This document shows, piece by piece, positions 1-7,868 of a stretch of DNA of 43,519 nucleotides. The DNA lies in assembly GCA_015654925.1 (NCBI GenBank), contig JAATFX010000003.1, positions 1-43,519 on the forward strand, written 5' to 3'. The stretch is from Enterobacterales bacterium (lineage in GTDB: Bacteria; Pseudomonadota; Gammaproteobacteria; Enterobacterales; Enterobacteriaceae). The first letter of the stretch is position 1, and every line of letters starts with the position of its first letter. A program made the position numbers and the translations under genes. Under the pieces are notes generated by a model that ran no database searches, was not told where the DNA came from, and saw only the letters and a list, made by a program, of their open reading frames with translations.

Positions 1-79
1 AGTTGCGGCGCAATTAGGAATAATCTCACTAATTTGTAAAAATGTTTCACGGAAGAAATCTTAATGAGTCAAGTCAGTT

Positions 80-108
80 TTGGACACAATTAACACGTAA
101 AATATTTA
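80..108 (+). promoter_or_regulatory. Candidate sigma-70 promoter of flhDC
   Basis: TTGGAC at 80-85 and TATTTA at 103-108 are separated by 17 bases, a fair match to a sigma-70 -35/-10 pair. Transcription would begin near 115 and leave a leader of about 150 bases before flhD. Long flhDC leaders and several promoters are known in enterics. The region is AT-rich, so chance matches are likely. Confidence 0.3.
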
Positions 109-192
109 ACGGTACGGCATTATTACAAAGCCGCTTCGGCTACCGGATTTTAAGGCTTTATCTGGTTCCGATGTTTTTCATTAGCCACCCAG

Positions 193-229
193 GGGTGATC
201 CCAGGATACCGGGCGATATTTTATCACCC
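193..229 (+). other. Inverted repeat in the flhDC leader
   Basis: GGGTGAT (193-199) and ATCACCC (223-229) can pair as a 7-bp stem about 40 bases before the flhD start. Downstream, AGGGA at 256-260 matches the CsrA core ANGGA and overlaps the presumed ribosome binding site; ACGGA at 49-53 is another match. CsrA controls flhDC mRNA in E. coli, so this leader could be a post-transcriptional control region. That role is inference. Confidence 0.35.
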
Positions 230-267
230 AAGTTATGTTTTTAAACATAGTCTATAGGGATGGGAAA

Positions 268-618
268 ATGAATACGAGTGAAATACGCAAACACGTTTAC
301 GATATAAATTTGTCCTATTTATTATTGGCGCAACGGCTCATTAATCAAGAAAAAGCATCTGCTATGTTTAGATTGGGAATTAACAACACTATGGCTGACG
401 TATTATTGAAGCTCACGTTACCACAAATGGTAAAATTGGCTGAAACGAACCAGCTATTGTGTCTTTTCCGTTTTGACGACCATCAGACTATTACGCAGCT
501 AACTCAGGATTCCCGGGTGGATGAATTGCAGCAAATACACACCGGGATATTGCTATCAAGCCAATTACAAGAGCGATTAGCTTCTAAAGAAAGCCATTTG
601 CCGAAAAAAAGGGCGTAG
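268..618 (+). CDS. flhD: Flagellar transcriptional regulator FlhD
   Basis: FlhD subunit (116 aa) of the FlhD4C2 master activator of class II flagellar operons. The N-terminus ([19 protein letters not shown]) and the stretch [19 protein letters not shown] are nearly identical to E. coli FlhD, also 116 aa, and it ends in the same KKRA. An in-frame upstream ATG at 235 would add 11 residues absent from the family. The ATG at 268 lies 7 bases after AGGGA and gives the family length, so it is preferred. FlhC follows after 2 bases, indicating translational coupling. Transcription is probably from the AT-rich leader to the left. Confidence 0.97.
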   Translation: MNTSEIRKHVYDINLSYLLLAQRLINQEKASAMFRLGINNTMADVLLKLTLPQMVKLAETNQLLCLFRFDDHQTITQLTQDSRVDELQQIHTGILLSSQLQERLASKESHLPKKRA

Positions 619-620
619 CG

Positions 621-1202
621 ATGGCCGTGAAAAGTATTGTCCAGGAAGCAAAGGACATTCAGCTCGCCATGGAATTGATCACGCTGGGTGCCAGATTGCA
701 GATGCTGGAAAGTGAAACGCAGCTCAGTCGCGGACGGTTGATAAAATTATACAAGGAGCTACGCGGCAGCCCGCCGCCCAAGGGAATGCTGCCTTTTTCC
801 ACGGATTGGTTTATGACCTGGGAACAGAACATTCATTCTTCGATGTTTTATAATATTTTCCAGGTGTTACAGCAAAATGGACAATGTACCGGGGTCGAGG
901 CGGTTATTCGATCGTATCGCTTGTACCTTGAGCAATGTCCCCATCAAGACGGTGAGTTACCGATTCTTGCGCTGACCCGCGCCTGGACGCTGGTAAGATT
1001 TGTTGAAAGCGGGATGCTGCAATTGACGCCATGCAGCCATTGTCACGGCCATTTCATCACTTATGCCCACCAACCCGCCTTTAGTTTTGTTTGCAGTTTA
1101 TGCCAGCCGCCGTCGCGGGCGGTAAAAAGACGTAAACTTTTGCCAGACACGGCCGATATTAATCCCAAGCTGCTGGATGAGCAGGCGCAACGCGCAGTGT
1201 GA
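621..1202 (+). CDS. flhC: Flagellar transcriptional regulator FlhC
   Basis: FlhC (193 aa) forms the FlhD4C2 heterohexamer and supplies much of its DNA contact. The first 70 residues are almost identical to E. coli FlhC. Four cysteines at residues 138, 141, 158 and 161 (CSHC and CSLC pairs) match the structural zinc site. The basic stretch RAVKRRK after the second pair is conserved. The gene starts 2 bases after flhD. It is followed by 129 noncoding bases before motA. The targets inferred in this window are the promoters in front of flhB, flgA/flgB, fliE/fliF and fliL. Confidence 0.97.
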   Translation: MAVKSIVQEAKDIQLAMELITLGARLQMLESETQLSRGRLIKLYKELRGSPPPKGMLPFSTDWFMTWEQNIHSSMFYNIFQVLQQNGQCTGVEAVIRSYRLYLEQCPHQDGELPILALTRAWTLVRFVESGMLQLTPCSHCHGHFITYAHQPAFSFVCSLCQPPSRAVKRRKLLPDTADINPKLLDEQAQRAV

Positions 1203-1229
1203 CGGGTAATCCATACCGGATGAAAATAT

Positions 1230-1262
1230 CCATGGCGATACCCTGGCATAAAATGGCCATGG
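1230..1262. repeat. Inverted repeat between flhC and motA
   Basis: CCATGGC (1230-1236) and GCCATGG (1256-1262) form a 7-bp inverted repeat in the 129-base flhC-motA gap. Six T residues follow at 1277-1282, but 14 bases after the stem, so it is a poor intrinsic terminator. No convincing sigma-28 site was found in this gap although motA is usually class III in enterics. Confidence 0.3.
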
Positions 1263-1331
1263 TAATCGTCGCTCGGTTTTTTCCCCTATCACGGCGTGCT
1301 GGCCTTCATCTTTTTTACCGGGAGAACGGGC

Positions 1332-2219
1332 GTGTTAGTGATAGTGGGATATCTTGTCGTCATTGCCGCGGTATTTGGCGGTTATACCTTAGTCGGCGGC
1401 CATTTGGGCGCGCTTTATCAACCTTCCGAATTTCTAATAATCATTGGTGCCGGTGTCGGCGCGTTTATCGTCGGTAATAACGCGAAAGCAATCAAGTCGA
1501 CCGTCCACGCTTTACCGTTGTTATTCCGTGGTTCAAAGTATAACAAAGCCTTATATATGGATCTGATGGCGCTGCTGTTTCGTTTGATGGCAAAGTCGCG
1601 TCAGCACGGCATGTTGGTTTTGGAATTTGATATCGATAGTCCCCATGAAAGCGCCATTTTCAAACTCTATCCCCGCATTCTTGACGATAAACAACTGGTA
1701 GATTTTATCACCGATTATCTGCGTCTGATGATAGGCGGCAACATGAATGCGTTTGAAATTGAATCGCTGATGGATGAGGAAATCGAGACCTACGAACACG
1801 AGTGTGAAATTCCCGCCAGCAGTTTGTCCCAGGTCGGGGATTCTCTGCCGGCCTTTGGCATCGTGGCCGCCGTCATGGGCGTGGTCCACGCCCTGGCATC
1901 GGCGGACCGTTCGGCTATTGAACTGGGCGCTTTGATAGCCCAGGCCATGGTGGGCACATTTTTAGGCATCCTGCTGGCTTATGGCTTTATTTCGCCCCTG
2001 GCTTCGCTTTTGCGGCAAAAGAAAGACGAAACCGTCAAAATGATGCAATGCATCAAAATTACTCTGCTCTCCAATATTCATGGTTATGCGCCGCAGATTG
2101 CGGTGGAGTTTGGCCGTAAAACCCTGTTTTCCGCCGAGCGTCCCTCGTTCAGCGAACTTGAGGCCCACGTCAAGCTCGCCCGGGAACCGGTTAAACAGCC
2201 GGTGGAAGAGGATGCATGA
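1332..2219 (+). CDS. motA: Flagellar motor stator protein MotA
   Basis: MotA (295 aa) is the inner-membrane stator subunit that, with MotB, couples proton flow to rotor torque. The proposed GTG start at 1332 follows GGGAGAAC at a usual distance and gives exactly the E. coli length. An in-frame ATG at 1296 would add 12 residues not seen in the family. N-terminal membrane segments ([20 protein letters not shown]), the cytoplasmic loop [18 protein letters not shown] that contacts FliG, and the later segments ([20 protein letters not shown] and [11 protein letters not shown]) match E. coli MotA closely. The last codons overlap motB by 4 bases (ATGA). Confidence 0.97.
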   Translation: MLVIVGYLVVIAAVFGGYTLVGGHLGALYQPSEFLIIIGAGVGAFIVGNNAKAIKSTVHALPLLFRGSKYNKALYMDLMALLFRLMAKSRQHGMLVLEFDIDSPHESAIFKLYPRILDDKQLVDFITDYLRLMIGGNMNAFEIESLMDEEIETYEHECEIPASSLSQVGDSLPAFGIVAAVMGVVHALASADRSAIELGALIAQAMVGTFLGILLAYGFISPLASLLRQKKDETVKMMQCIKITLLSNIHGYAPQIAVEFGRKTLFSAERPSFSELEAHVKLAREPVKQPVEEDA

Positions 2220-3379
2220 AGAACCAGCCAATAGTGGTGGTGCGCAAACGGCGGGCGCCCAGGCGCCACGCCGAACACGGCGGCGCATGGAAAATAGCCT
2301 ATGCCGATTTCATGACCGCGATGATGGCTTTTTTTCTGGTGATGTGGCTGCTATCCATCGCCAGCCCGCAGGAGTTGGCGACCATAGCTGAATATTTCCG
2401 TACGCCGCTCAACGTGGCCGTTACCGGCGGTGAGCGCAGCAGTTCCGATTTTAGTCCGATACCCGGCGGCGGTGATGATCCGACTCGCCAGCAGGGGGAT
2501 GTGCATAAAAGCATTAATGCCCTGATGGATAAATTGGAAAAAAACCGGCTTAACCGGCTGCGGGAAAGATTGGATCAGCTCATTGAATCCGATCCCAGAC
2601 TAAAGGTGCTGCGACCGCAATTGTTAATCAACCTGGTGGAGAGCGGGTTGCGTATCCAGATCCTCGATAGCCAGAACCGGCCGATGTTTGAAACCGGCAG
2701 CGACAGGGTGCAGCCGTATATGCGCGATGTGCTGCGGGCCATTGCGCCGGTGCTGAATGATATTCCGAATAAAATCAGCATTTCGGGTCATACCGATGCC
2801 ATACCCTACGCCAGCGGCGAACGGGGCTATAGCAATTGGGAGCTATCGGCGGACCGCGCCAATGCGTCGCGGCGGGAGCTGATTTCCGGCGGGCTGGGGG
2901 AGGGCAAAATTCTGCGCGTGGTCGGCATGTCCGCCACCATGAGCCTGGCGCCGCAAAAACCGGACGCGGCGATTAATCGGCGTATCAGTCTGCTGGTGCT
3001 GAACAAACAGACGGAAATAACCATTGAGCATGAAAATGCGGAAAGCCAGGGTGTGGAAATCAACGATTCAAAAGCGCTGACGCAGCAGCCGGCATTGAAG
3101 GCGGCGGCCGAGCCAACCGCACCCCCATTGCCGGCCAACGCGGCGGCGCCGGTAACCGCTCCAGCGCCGGCTGCGCCGCCAAGCGTTGCCCCGGGTTCGG
3201 CACCGGCGGCCGCGCCGTCAAGTATTGCTCCTGATTCGGCACCGGCGGCTGCGCCGTCCAATGTCGCGCCGGCCCCAGCGCCGGCGGCTGCGTCTGCAAC
3301 TGCGCCTACAACTACGCCCTCCGGGACTCAGGTCCCGGCGGCCTCGCCGTTTAACGAACGTGATTCACAGCAGAGGTGA
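2216..3379 (+). CDS. motB: Flagellar motor stator protein MotB with long Pro/Ala tail
   Basis: MotB (387 aa) anchors the stator to peptidoglycan. There is one membrane segment at about residues 29-48. Asp31 in YADFMTAMM corresponds to the proton-carrying Asp32 of E. coli. The plug region follows, then an OmpA-like peptidoglycan-binding domain at about 150-265 ([24 protein letters not shown]). After residue about 290 comes a Pro/Ala-rich tail of nearly 100 residues with three tandem 13-residue repeats. E. coli MotB is 308 aa, so the tail is a real extension. The start overlaps motA by 4 bases, and cheA begins 4 bases after the stop. Confidence 0.97.
   Translation: MKNQPIVVVRKRRAPRRHAEHGGAWKIAYADFMTAMMAFFLVMWLLSIASPQELATIAEYFRTPLNVAVTGGERSSSDFSPIPGGGDDPTRQQGDVHKSINALMDKLEKNRLNRLRERLDQLIESDPRLKVLRPQLLINLVESGLRIQILDSQNRPMFETGSDRVQPYMRDVLRAIAPVLNDIPNKISISGHTDAIPYASGERGYSNWELSADRANASRRELISGGLGEGKILRVVGMSATMSLAPQKPDAAINRRISLLVLNKQTEITIEHENAESQGVEINDSKALTQQPALKAAAEPTAPPLPANAAAPVTAPAPAAPPSVAPGSAPAAAPSSIAPDSAPAAAPSNVAPAPAPAAASATAPTTTPSGTQVPAASPFNERDSQQR
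3173..3289 (+). repeat. Three tandem 39-bp repeats in the motB tail
   Basis: In-frame repeats begin at 3173, 3212 and 3251 and encode [26 protein letters not shown] and [13 protein letters not shown] (MotB residues 320-358). The repeated DNA shares the CGGCACCGGCGGC-type core. Because the unit is a multiple of three, copy number could change without breaking the frame. Confidence 0.85.
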
Positions 3380-3383
3380 CTTC

Positions 3384-5465
3384 GTGAGCATGGAATTAAG
3401 CGCTTTTTACCAAACATTTTTTGATGAGGCTGCCGAATTGCTGGCGGATATGGAACAGCATCTGCTGGTTCTGGACCCGCTGAAACCGGATAGCGAACAG
3501 CTCAATGCTATCTTCCGCGCCGCCCATTCCATCAAGGGCGGGGCGGGCACGTTCGGCTTCACGGTATTGCAGGAAACCACCCATTTGCTGGAAAACCTGC
3601 TGGACGAGGCGCGGCGGGGGGAAATGTCCCTCAGCACGGCGATTGTTAACCTGTTTTTGGAAACCAAAGATATCATGCAGGATCAATTAGACGCCTACAA
3701 AACGGCTCAGGAACCGGATGCGGCAAGCTTTGCTTATATTTGCGAGGCGCTGCGCCAGCTAGCGCTGGAAGCCAAAGGTATCGATCCTCAGACCGCGGCC
3801 TCTCCCAGCGCCGAACCCGCCAAGCAGCCGGCCGCGGACGCCATGCTTTCTATTCGCCTAAGCGATCTGAAACCCGGCGAAATCCCGCTGATGCTCGATG
3901 AGCTGGGTAATCTCGGCACCGTGCTGGATCACCGGCAAACGGAAGACAGCCTCAGCGCCCGCCTGCAAACCACGGTAGGCGAAGACGATATTTGCGCGGT
4001 GCTGTGCTTTGTCTTGGAAGCCGACCAGATTCATTTCGACGCCGACGCGCCGGCGGCAAACGCCGACCAGGACGCCGACGCGGGGCTTCCTGACGTACCG
4101 GCGGCCGGCGTGACGCCTTCGCTCACGCCACCGGCAATCACGCCATCGCAGGGCAATGCCCCGGCAAGTCCCGTGCCGCCAAGTAATGTGACGCCCATCA
4201 CCGCGGCGGCCGGCGCGTCGTCGGCCAGCGATGCCGTCCCGGCCCGGCCGGCGGATACCGCCACCGCGCGGGTAAAACCGGCCGATACCAGCATCCGGGT
4301 GGCGGTGGAAAAAGTTGACCAGTTAATCAATCTGGTCGGCGAACTGGTGATCACCCAATCCATGATTGCGCAGCGCTCCGGCAGTCTGGACCCGGTGGAA
4401 CATAGCGATCTGCTGATCAGCATGGGCCAATTGGAACGCAATGCCCGGGATTTGCAGGAATCGGTGATGTCCATCCGCATGATGCCGATGGAATATGTCT
4501 TCAACCGGTTCCCGCGGCTGGTGCGCGATCTGGCCGCCAAGCTGGACAAGCAGGTAAAACTGACTCTGGAAGGCAGCTCCACCGAACTGGATAAAAGCCT
4601 GATCGAACGGATTATCGATCCGCTGACCCATTTGGTGCGCAACAGTCTGGATCACGGCATCGAGTCGCCCGCCGCCCGCCAGGCCATCGGCAAATCCCCG
4701 GTCGGCAATTTGCAACTGCGGGCCGAACACCAGGGGGGCAATATCTGCATCGAGGTCAGCGATGACGGCGCGGGCCTCAACCGGGAAAGAATCCTTGCCA
4801 AGGCATTGTCCCAGGGACTGCCGGTCAATGACGGCATGACCGACGAGGAAGTGGGCATGCTGATCTTCGCGCCGGGGTTTTCCACCGCCGAACAGGTGAC
4901 GGATGTGTCCGGGCGCGGCGTGGGCATGGATGTGGTTAAGCGCAATATCCAGGCCATGGGCGGCCATGTGGATATTTTAACCCAGGCCGGCAAAGGCACC
5001 ACCATCCGCATCCTGTTACCCCTGACGCTGGCCATACTGGACGGCATGTCGGTGCGGGTAAATCAGGATGTCTTTATCCTGCCGCTCAACACGGTGATGG
5101 AGTCGCTGCAACCGCAGGCGGATGATTTGCATCCCCTCGCCGGCGGCGAGCAGGTATTGCAGGTGAGGGGGGAATATTTGCCCCTGGTTGAATTGCATCA
5201 CCTGTTTGATGTAGACGGCGCCAAAACCGACCCCACCCAAGGGATTGTGGTGATATTGCAAAGCGCGGGCCGTCGTTACGCCTTACTGGTGGATCAATTG
5301 ATCGGCCAGCATCAGGTCGTGGTCAAAAACCTGGAAAGCAACTATCGCAAAGTGCCGGGGATTTCAGCCGCCACCATCCTTGGCGACGGCAGCGTGGCGC
5401 TGATTATCGATGTGTCCGCACTACAGGCCCTGAACCGTAATAAACGGATGGCCGGTGCTGCTTAA
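3384..5465 (+). CDS. cheA: Chemotaxis histidine kinase CheA
   Basis: CheA (693 aa) autophosphorylates when receptors signal and passes phosphate to CheY and CheB. P1 holds the phosphorylated His48 in AAHSIKGGAGTFGF. P2 (about 155-225) binds CheY/CheB. An Ala/Pro-rich linker reaches about residue 300. P3 dimerisation starts at SIRVAVEKVDQLINLVGELV (303). The P4 kinase has an N box near 412 (DPLTHLVRNSLDHGI), DDGAG near 460 and GRGVGMDVV. The P5 CheW-like domain starts near 549. The GTG start at 3384, four bases after motB and behind AGAGGTGA, mirrors E. coli (GTG-AGC-ATG). Met98 in KDIMQDQL is where E. coli starts its short form CheA(S). The protein is about 40 residues longer than E. coli CheA (654 aa), mostly in the P2-P3 linker. 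Confidence 0.97.
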   Translation: MSMELSAFYQTFFDEAAELLADMEQHLLVLDPLKPDSEQLNAIFRAAHSIKGGAGTFGFTVLQETTHLLENLLDEARRGEMSLSTAIVNLFLETKDIMQDQLDAYKTAQEPDAASFAYICEALRQLALEAKGIDPQTAASPSAEPAKQPAADAMLSIRLSDLKPGEIPLMLDELGNLGTVLDHRQTEDSLSARLQTTVGEDDICAVLCFVLEADQIHFDADAPAANADQDADAGLPDVPAAGVTPSLTPPAITPSQGNAPASPVPPSNVTPITAAAGASSASDAVPARPADTATARVKPADTSIRVAVEKVDQLINLVGELVITQSMIAQRSGSLDPVEHSDLLISMGQLERNARDLQESVMSIRMMPMEYVFNRFPRLVRDLAAKLDKQVKLTLEGSSTELDKSLIERIIDPLTHLVRNSLDHGIESPAARQAIGKSPVGNLQLRAEHQGGNICIEVSDDGAGLNRERILAKALSQGLPVNDGMTDEEVGMLIFAPGFSTAEQVTDVSGRGVGMDVVKRNIQAMGGHVDILTQAGKGTTIRILLPLTLAILDGMSVRVNQDVFILPLNTVMESLQPQADDLHPLAGGEQVLQVRGEYLPLVELHHLFDVDGAKTDPTQGIVVILQSAGRRYALLVDQLIGQHQVVVKNLESNYRKVPGISAATILGDGSVALIIDVSALQALNRNKRMAGAA

Positions 5466-5504
5466 TTTTTTATATTTAGCCGACTGAATAAAAAGGTGAA
5501 AACC

Positions 5505-6002
5505 ATGGCAGGACTTGCAAGCGTCACCGCACTGACCGGGGAAAACGAAGGGCAGGAGTTTCTGATCTTTACGTTGGGCGACGAAGAATACGGTATCGAT
5601 ATTTTAAAAGTACAGGAAATCCGCGGTTACGATCAGGTGACGCGCATTGCCAATACGCCGGCGTTTATCAAGGGCGTGACCAATTTGCGCGGCGTGATCG
5701 TGCCGATACTGGATCTGCGCATTAAATTTGCCCAGTCGGACGTGGCGTATAACGACAACACGGTGGTGATTGTGCTTAATCTCAACCAGCGGGTGGTGGG
5801 TATTGTGGTGGACGGCGTGTCCGATGTGCTCTCCCTCACCGCGGAGCAAATCCGCCCGGCGCCGGAATTTGCCGTTACCTTGGCCACGGAATATCTTACC
5901 GGCCTGGGTTCCCTGGGCGAGCGCATGCTGATCCTGGTGGATATCGAGCGGCTATTAAACAGTGAGGAGATGGCGCTGGTGGATAGCGCCGCCAGGAGCT
6001 AG
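5505..6002 (+). CDS. cheW: Chemotaxis coupling protein CheW
   Basis: CheW (165 aa) links the receptors to CheA in the polar signalling array. The segment [20 protein letters not shown], the [13 protein letters not shown] receptor/CheA-binding strand and [12 protein letters not shown] are nearly identical to E. coli CheW (167 aa). The ATG at 5505 is preceded by AAAGGTG at about 6 bases. A GTG at 5496 lies inside that ribosome binding site and is not used. The gene sits 39 bases after cheA, presumably as the last gene of the motAB-cheAW operon, with a hairpin downstream. Confidence 0.96.
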   Translation: MAGLASVTALTGENEGQEFLIFTLGDEEYGIDILKVQEIRGYDQVTRIANTPAFIKGVTNLRGVIVPILDLRIKFAQSDVAYNDNTVVIVLNLNQRVVGIVVDGVSDVLSLTAEQIRPAPEFAVTLATEYLTGLGSLGERMLILVDIERLLNSEEMALVDSAARS

Positions 6003-6029
6003 CGCGGCATTGCCAACGCGCAACAGACG

Positions 6030-6061
6030 GCGGAATCGCCCGGGACGCGGGTCGATTCCGC
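6030..6061 (+). terminator. Hairpin after cheW, possible terminator
   Basis: GCGGAATCG (6030-6038) and CGATTCCGC (6053-6061) form a perfect 9-bp stem with a 14-base loop, between cheW and the receptor promoter. The bases after it are not a T-run, so termination would be weak or factor-dependent. Its position between two transcription units supports the call. Confidence 0.4.
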
Positions 6062-6088
6062 TAATCCGCTAATTTCTGTATTTACCGA

Positions 6089-6115
6089 TAAAGTTTGCCT
6101 GCCCCCTGCCGATAA
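6089..6115 (+). promoter_or_regulatory. Sigma-28 (FliA) promoter of the receptor-cheRBYZ operon
   Basis: TAAAGTTT at 6089-6096, exactly 11 bases, then GCCGATAA at 6108-6115. This is a perfect match to the enterobacterial sigma-28 consensus. It lies 31 bases before the first receptor gene, as expected for a class III promoter. Confidence 0.93.
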
Positions 6116-6146
6116 AAATAGCACCAGGTGTAGTGGGAAATCAGGC

Positions 6147-7826
6147 ATGTTTAACCGTATAAGAGTAGTGACCGGCTTAGTTTTTATATTAATTATTTTT
6201 TGTATTTTGCAATTATCCTCGGGAGGCGTTTTTTACCACTCTTTAAAACAAGACCAGCACTATTTCGGCGTTTACCAAAATTTGCGTAAACAGCAAACCG
6301 CATTAAGCGCGAGCTGGGTGGCCTTGGTTCAAACCCGCAATACCCTGAACCGGGCGGCGGTGCGTTATTTAATGGATGAAAACAAGATCGGTAATGGCGC
6401 TACGGTAACCGAATTATTATCCGAAGCGCGGGGTACCCTGACCCGTTCCGAACAAACCTTCGGCAATTTCATGGCGATGCCCGCGGTCGAAGGACAGGAC
6501 GAGGCGAATCATGTCGCCCTGAAAAAACGCTACGATGCATTGCATGCCGCCCTGGTTGAACTGAATGTTCAGCTCAACGACGGCAAAATCGCCGATTTTT
6601 TCGCTCAACCCACCCAAGGTCTGCAAAACAATTTCGAAGACTCCTATAGCCGCTATCTCGCGGGCAATATCCGCTTATATAACGATGCGGTGGAACAAAA
6701 CCAGCAGGCGTATGTGCAATCGGTCGGCGTGCTGGGCGCGGCGCTGGCGATCGTGGTGCTGATCTCGCTTCTGGCCTGGGTCGGCATCCGCCGTATCCTG
6801 CTGCATCCGCTGCGCTATCTTATCGATCATATCCGCGGTATCGCCGCTGGGGATTTAACCCAGGAACTGACCCTTAACAGCCGCAATGAGATGGGGATGC
6901 TGGCGCAAAGCCTGCGCGATATGCAGCGATCGCTGACCGGCACCGTGCATACCGTGCGCCAAAGCGCGACCTCGATTTTCAACGGCGCCAGCGAAATCGC
7001 CGCCGGCAACAGCGATCTTTCGTCGCGCACCGAACAGCAGGCATCGGCGCTGGAGCAAACCGCCGCCAGCATGGAAGAGTTGACCGCCACGGTTAAACAG
7101 AACGCCGAAAATGCCCGCCAGGCCCGGCAACTGGCGCTTAGCGCATCGGAAACCGCGCAAAAGGGCGGCAAAGTGGTGGACAACGTAGTGCGGACCATGC
7201 ACGAAATCGCCGGCAGTTCGCAGAAAATTGCCGATATTACCGGCGTTATCGACGGCATCGCCTTCCAGACCAATATCCTGGCGCTGAACGCGGCGGTGGA
7301 AGCGGCGCGCGCCGGCGAGCAGGGGCGTGGATTCGCCGTGGTGGCAGGCGAAGTACGCAGTCTGGCCCAGCGCAGCGCGCAGGCGGCCAAAGAGATTAAA
7401 GGCTTGATTGATGACTCGGTCAATCGCGTGGATGTGGGGTCCACTCTGGTTGAAAGCGCCGGGGAAACCATGGCGGAAATCGTTAATGCGGTCACCCGCG
7501 TCACCGACATCATGGGAGAGATTTCATCGGCATCCGATGAACAAAGCCGCGGTATCGATCAGGTAGGCGAGGCGGTGGCCGACATGGATCGCACTACGCA
7601 GCAAAATGCCGCGCTGGTACAGCAAGCGGCCCATGCCGCCGCCCAGATGGAAGCCCAGGCCGGATTATTGACCCAGGCCGTCTCCGTCTTCCGCCTGGAT
7701 GAACAACTCCCCCCGGCGGTAAATAAGCCCGCACCCGCCGTGTCCGCCAACCGGCAGGCTATGCCGCCGGCGTCCGCGAAAAAGACAGCGGAAAGCGCAT
7801 CGCAGGAAAATTGGGAAACCTTTTAA
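6147..7826 (+). CDS. tsr: Methyl-accepting chemotaxis protein, Tsr-like serine receptor
   Basis: Transmembrane chemoreceptor (559 aa). An N-terminal membrane segment is followed by a periplasmic four-helix sensor, a second membrane segment near 190-213, a HAMP domain, methylation helices and the conserved signalling tip (about 370-400, [20 protein letters not shown]). In the sensor, [20 protein letters not shown] carries Arg64, Asn68, Arg69 and Arg73 at E. coli numbering. Asn68 and the following [12 protein letters not shown] text resemble Tsr more than Tar, although the locus is where E. coli has tar. It ends in NWETF, the CheR/CheB docking pentapeptide. Serine specificity is inferred. Confidence 0.9.
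   Translation: MFNRIRVVTGLVFILIIFCILQLSSGGVFYHSLKQDQHYFGVYQNLRKQQTALSASWVALVQTRNTLNRAAVRYLMDENKIGNGATVTELLSEARGTLTRSEQTFGNFMAMPAVEGQDEANHVALKKRYDALHAALVELNVQLNDGKIADFFAQPTQGLQNNFEDSYSRYLAGNIRLYNDAVEQNQQAYVQSVGVLGAALAIVVLISLLAWVGIRRILLHPLRYLIDHIRGIAAGDLTQELTLNSRNEMGMLAQSLRDMQRSLTGTVHTVRQSATSIFNGASEIAAGNSDLSSRTEQQASALEQTAASMEELTATVKQNAENARQARQLALSASETAQKGGKVVDNVVRTMHEIAGSSQKIADITGVIDGIAFQTNILALNAAVEAARAGEQGRGFAVVAGEVRSLAQRSAQAAKEIKGLIDDSVNRVDVGSTLVESAGETMAEIVNAVTRVTDIMGEISSASDEQSRGIDQVGEAVADMDRTTQQNAALVQQAAHAAAQMEAQAGLLTQAVSVFRLDEQLPPAVNKPAPAVSANRQAMPPASAKKTAESASQENWETF
7248..7324 (+). repeat. 77-base stretch identical to the second receptor gene (copy 1)
   Basis: Bases 7248-7324 are identical, wobble positions included, to 8958-9034 in the next receptor gene. 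They encode the signalling tip. Identity at silent positions suggests recent duplication or gene conversion. Confidence 0.9.
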
Positions 7827-7868
7827 TTACGCTTGGTAAAAATAACCAACGCCAGCATGAGGTTAATG

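Noticed and set aside
42..257. 71-codon open frame in the flhDC leader
   Set aside because: No ribosome binding site, no recognisable protein pattern, and it lies across the promoter/leader region and ends just before flhD.
1249..1275. Possible sigma-28 promoter for motA
   Set aside because: The -10 box GTCGCTCG shares too few positions with GCCGATAA, and the -35 beyond TAAA does not match.
3186..3383. Upstream extension of cheA through the motB repeat tail
   Set aside because: Arg/Pro-rich translation of the motB repeats in another frame. The GTG at 3384 with AGAGGTGA upstream is the family start.
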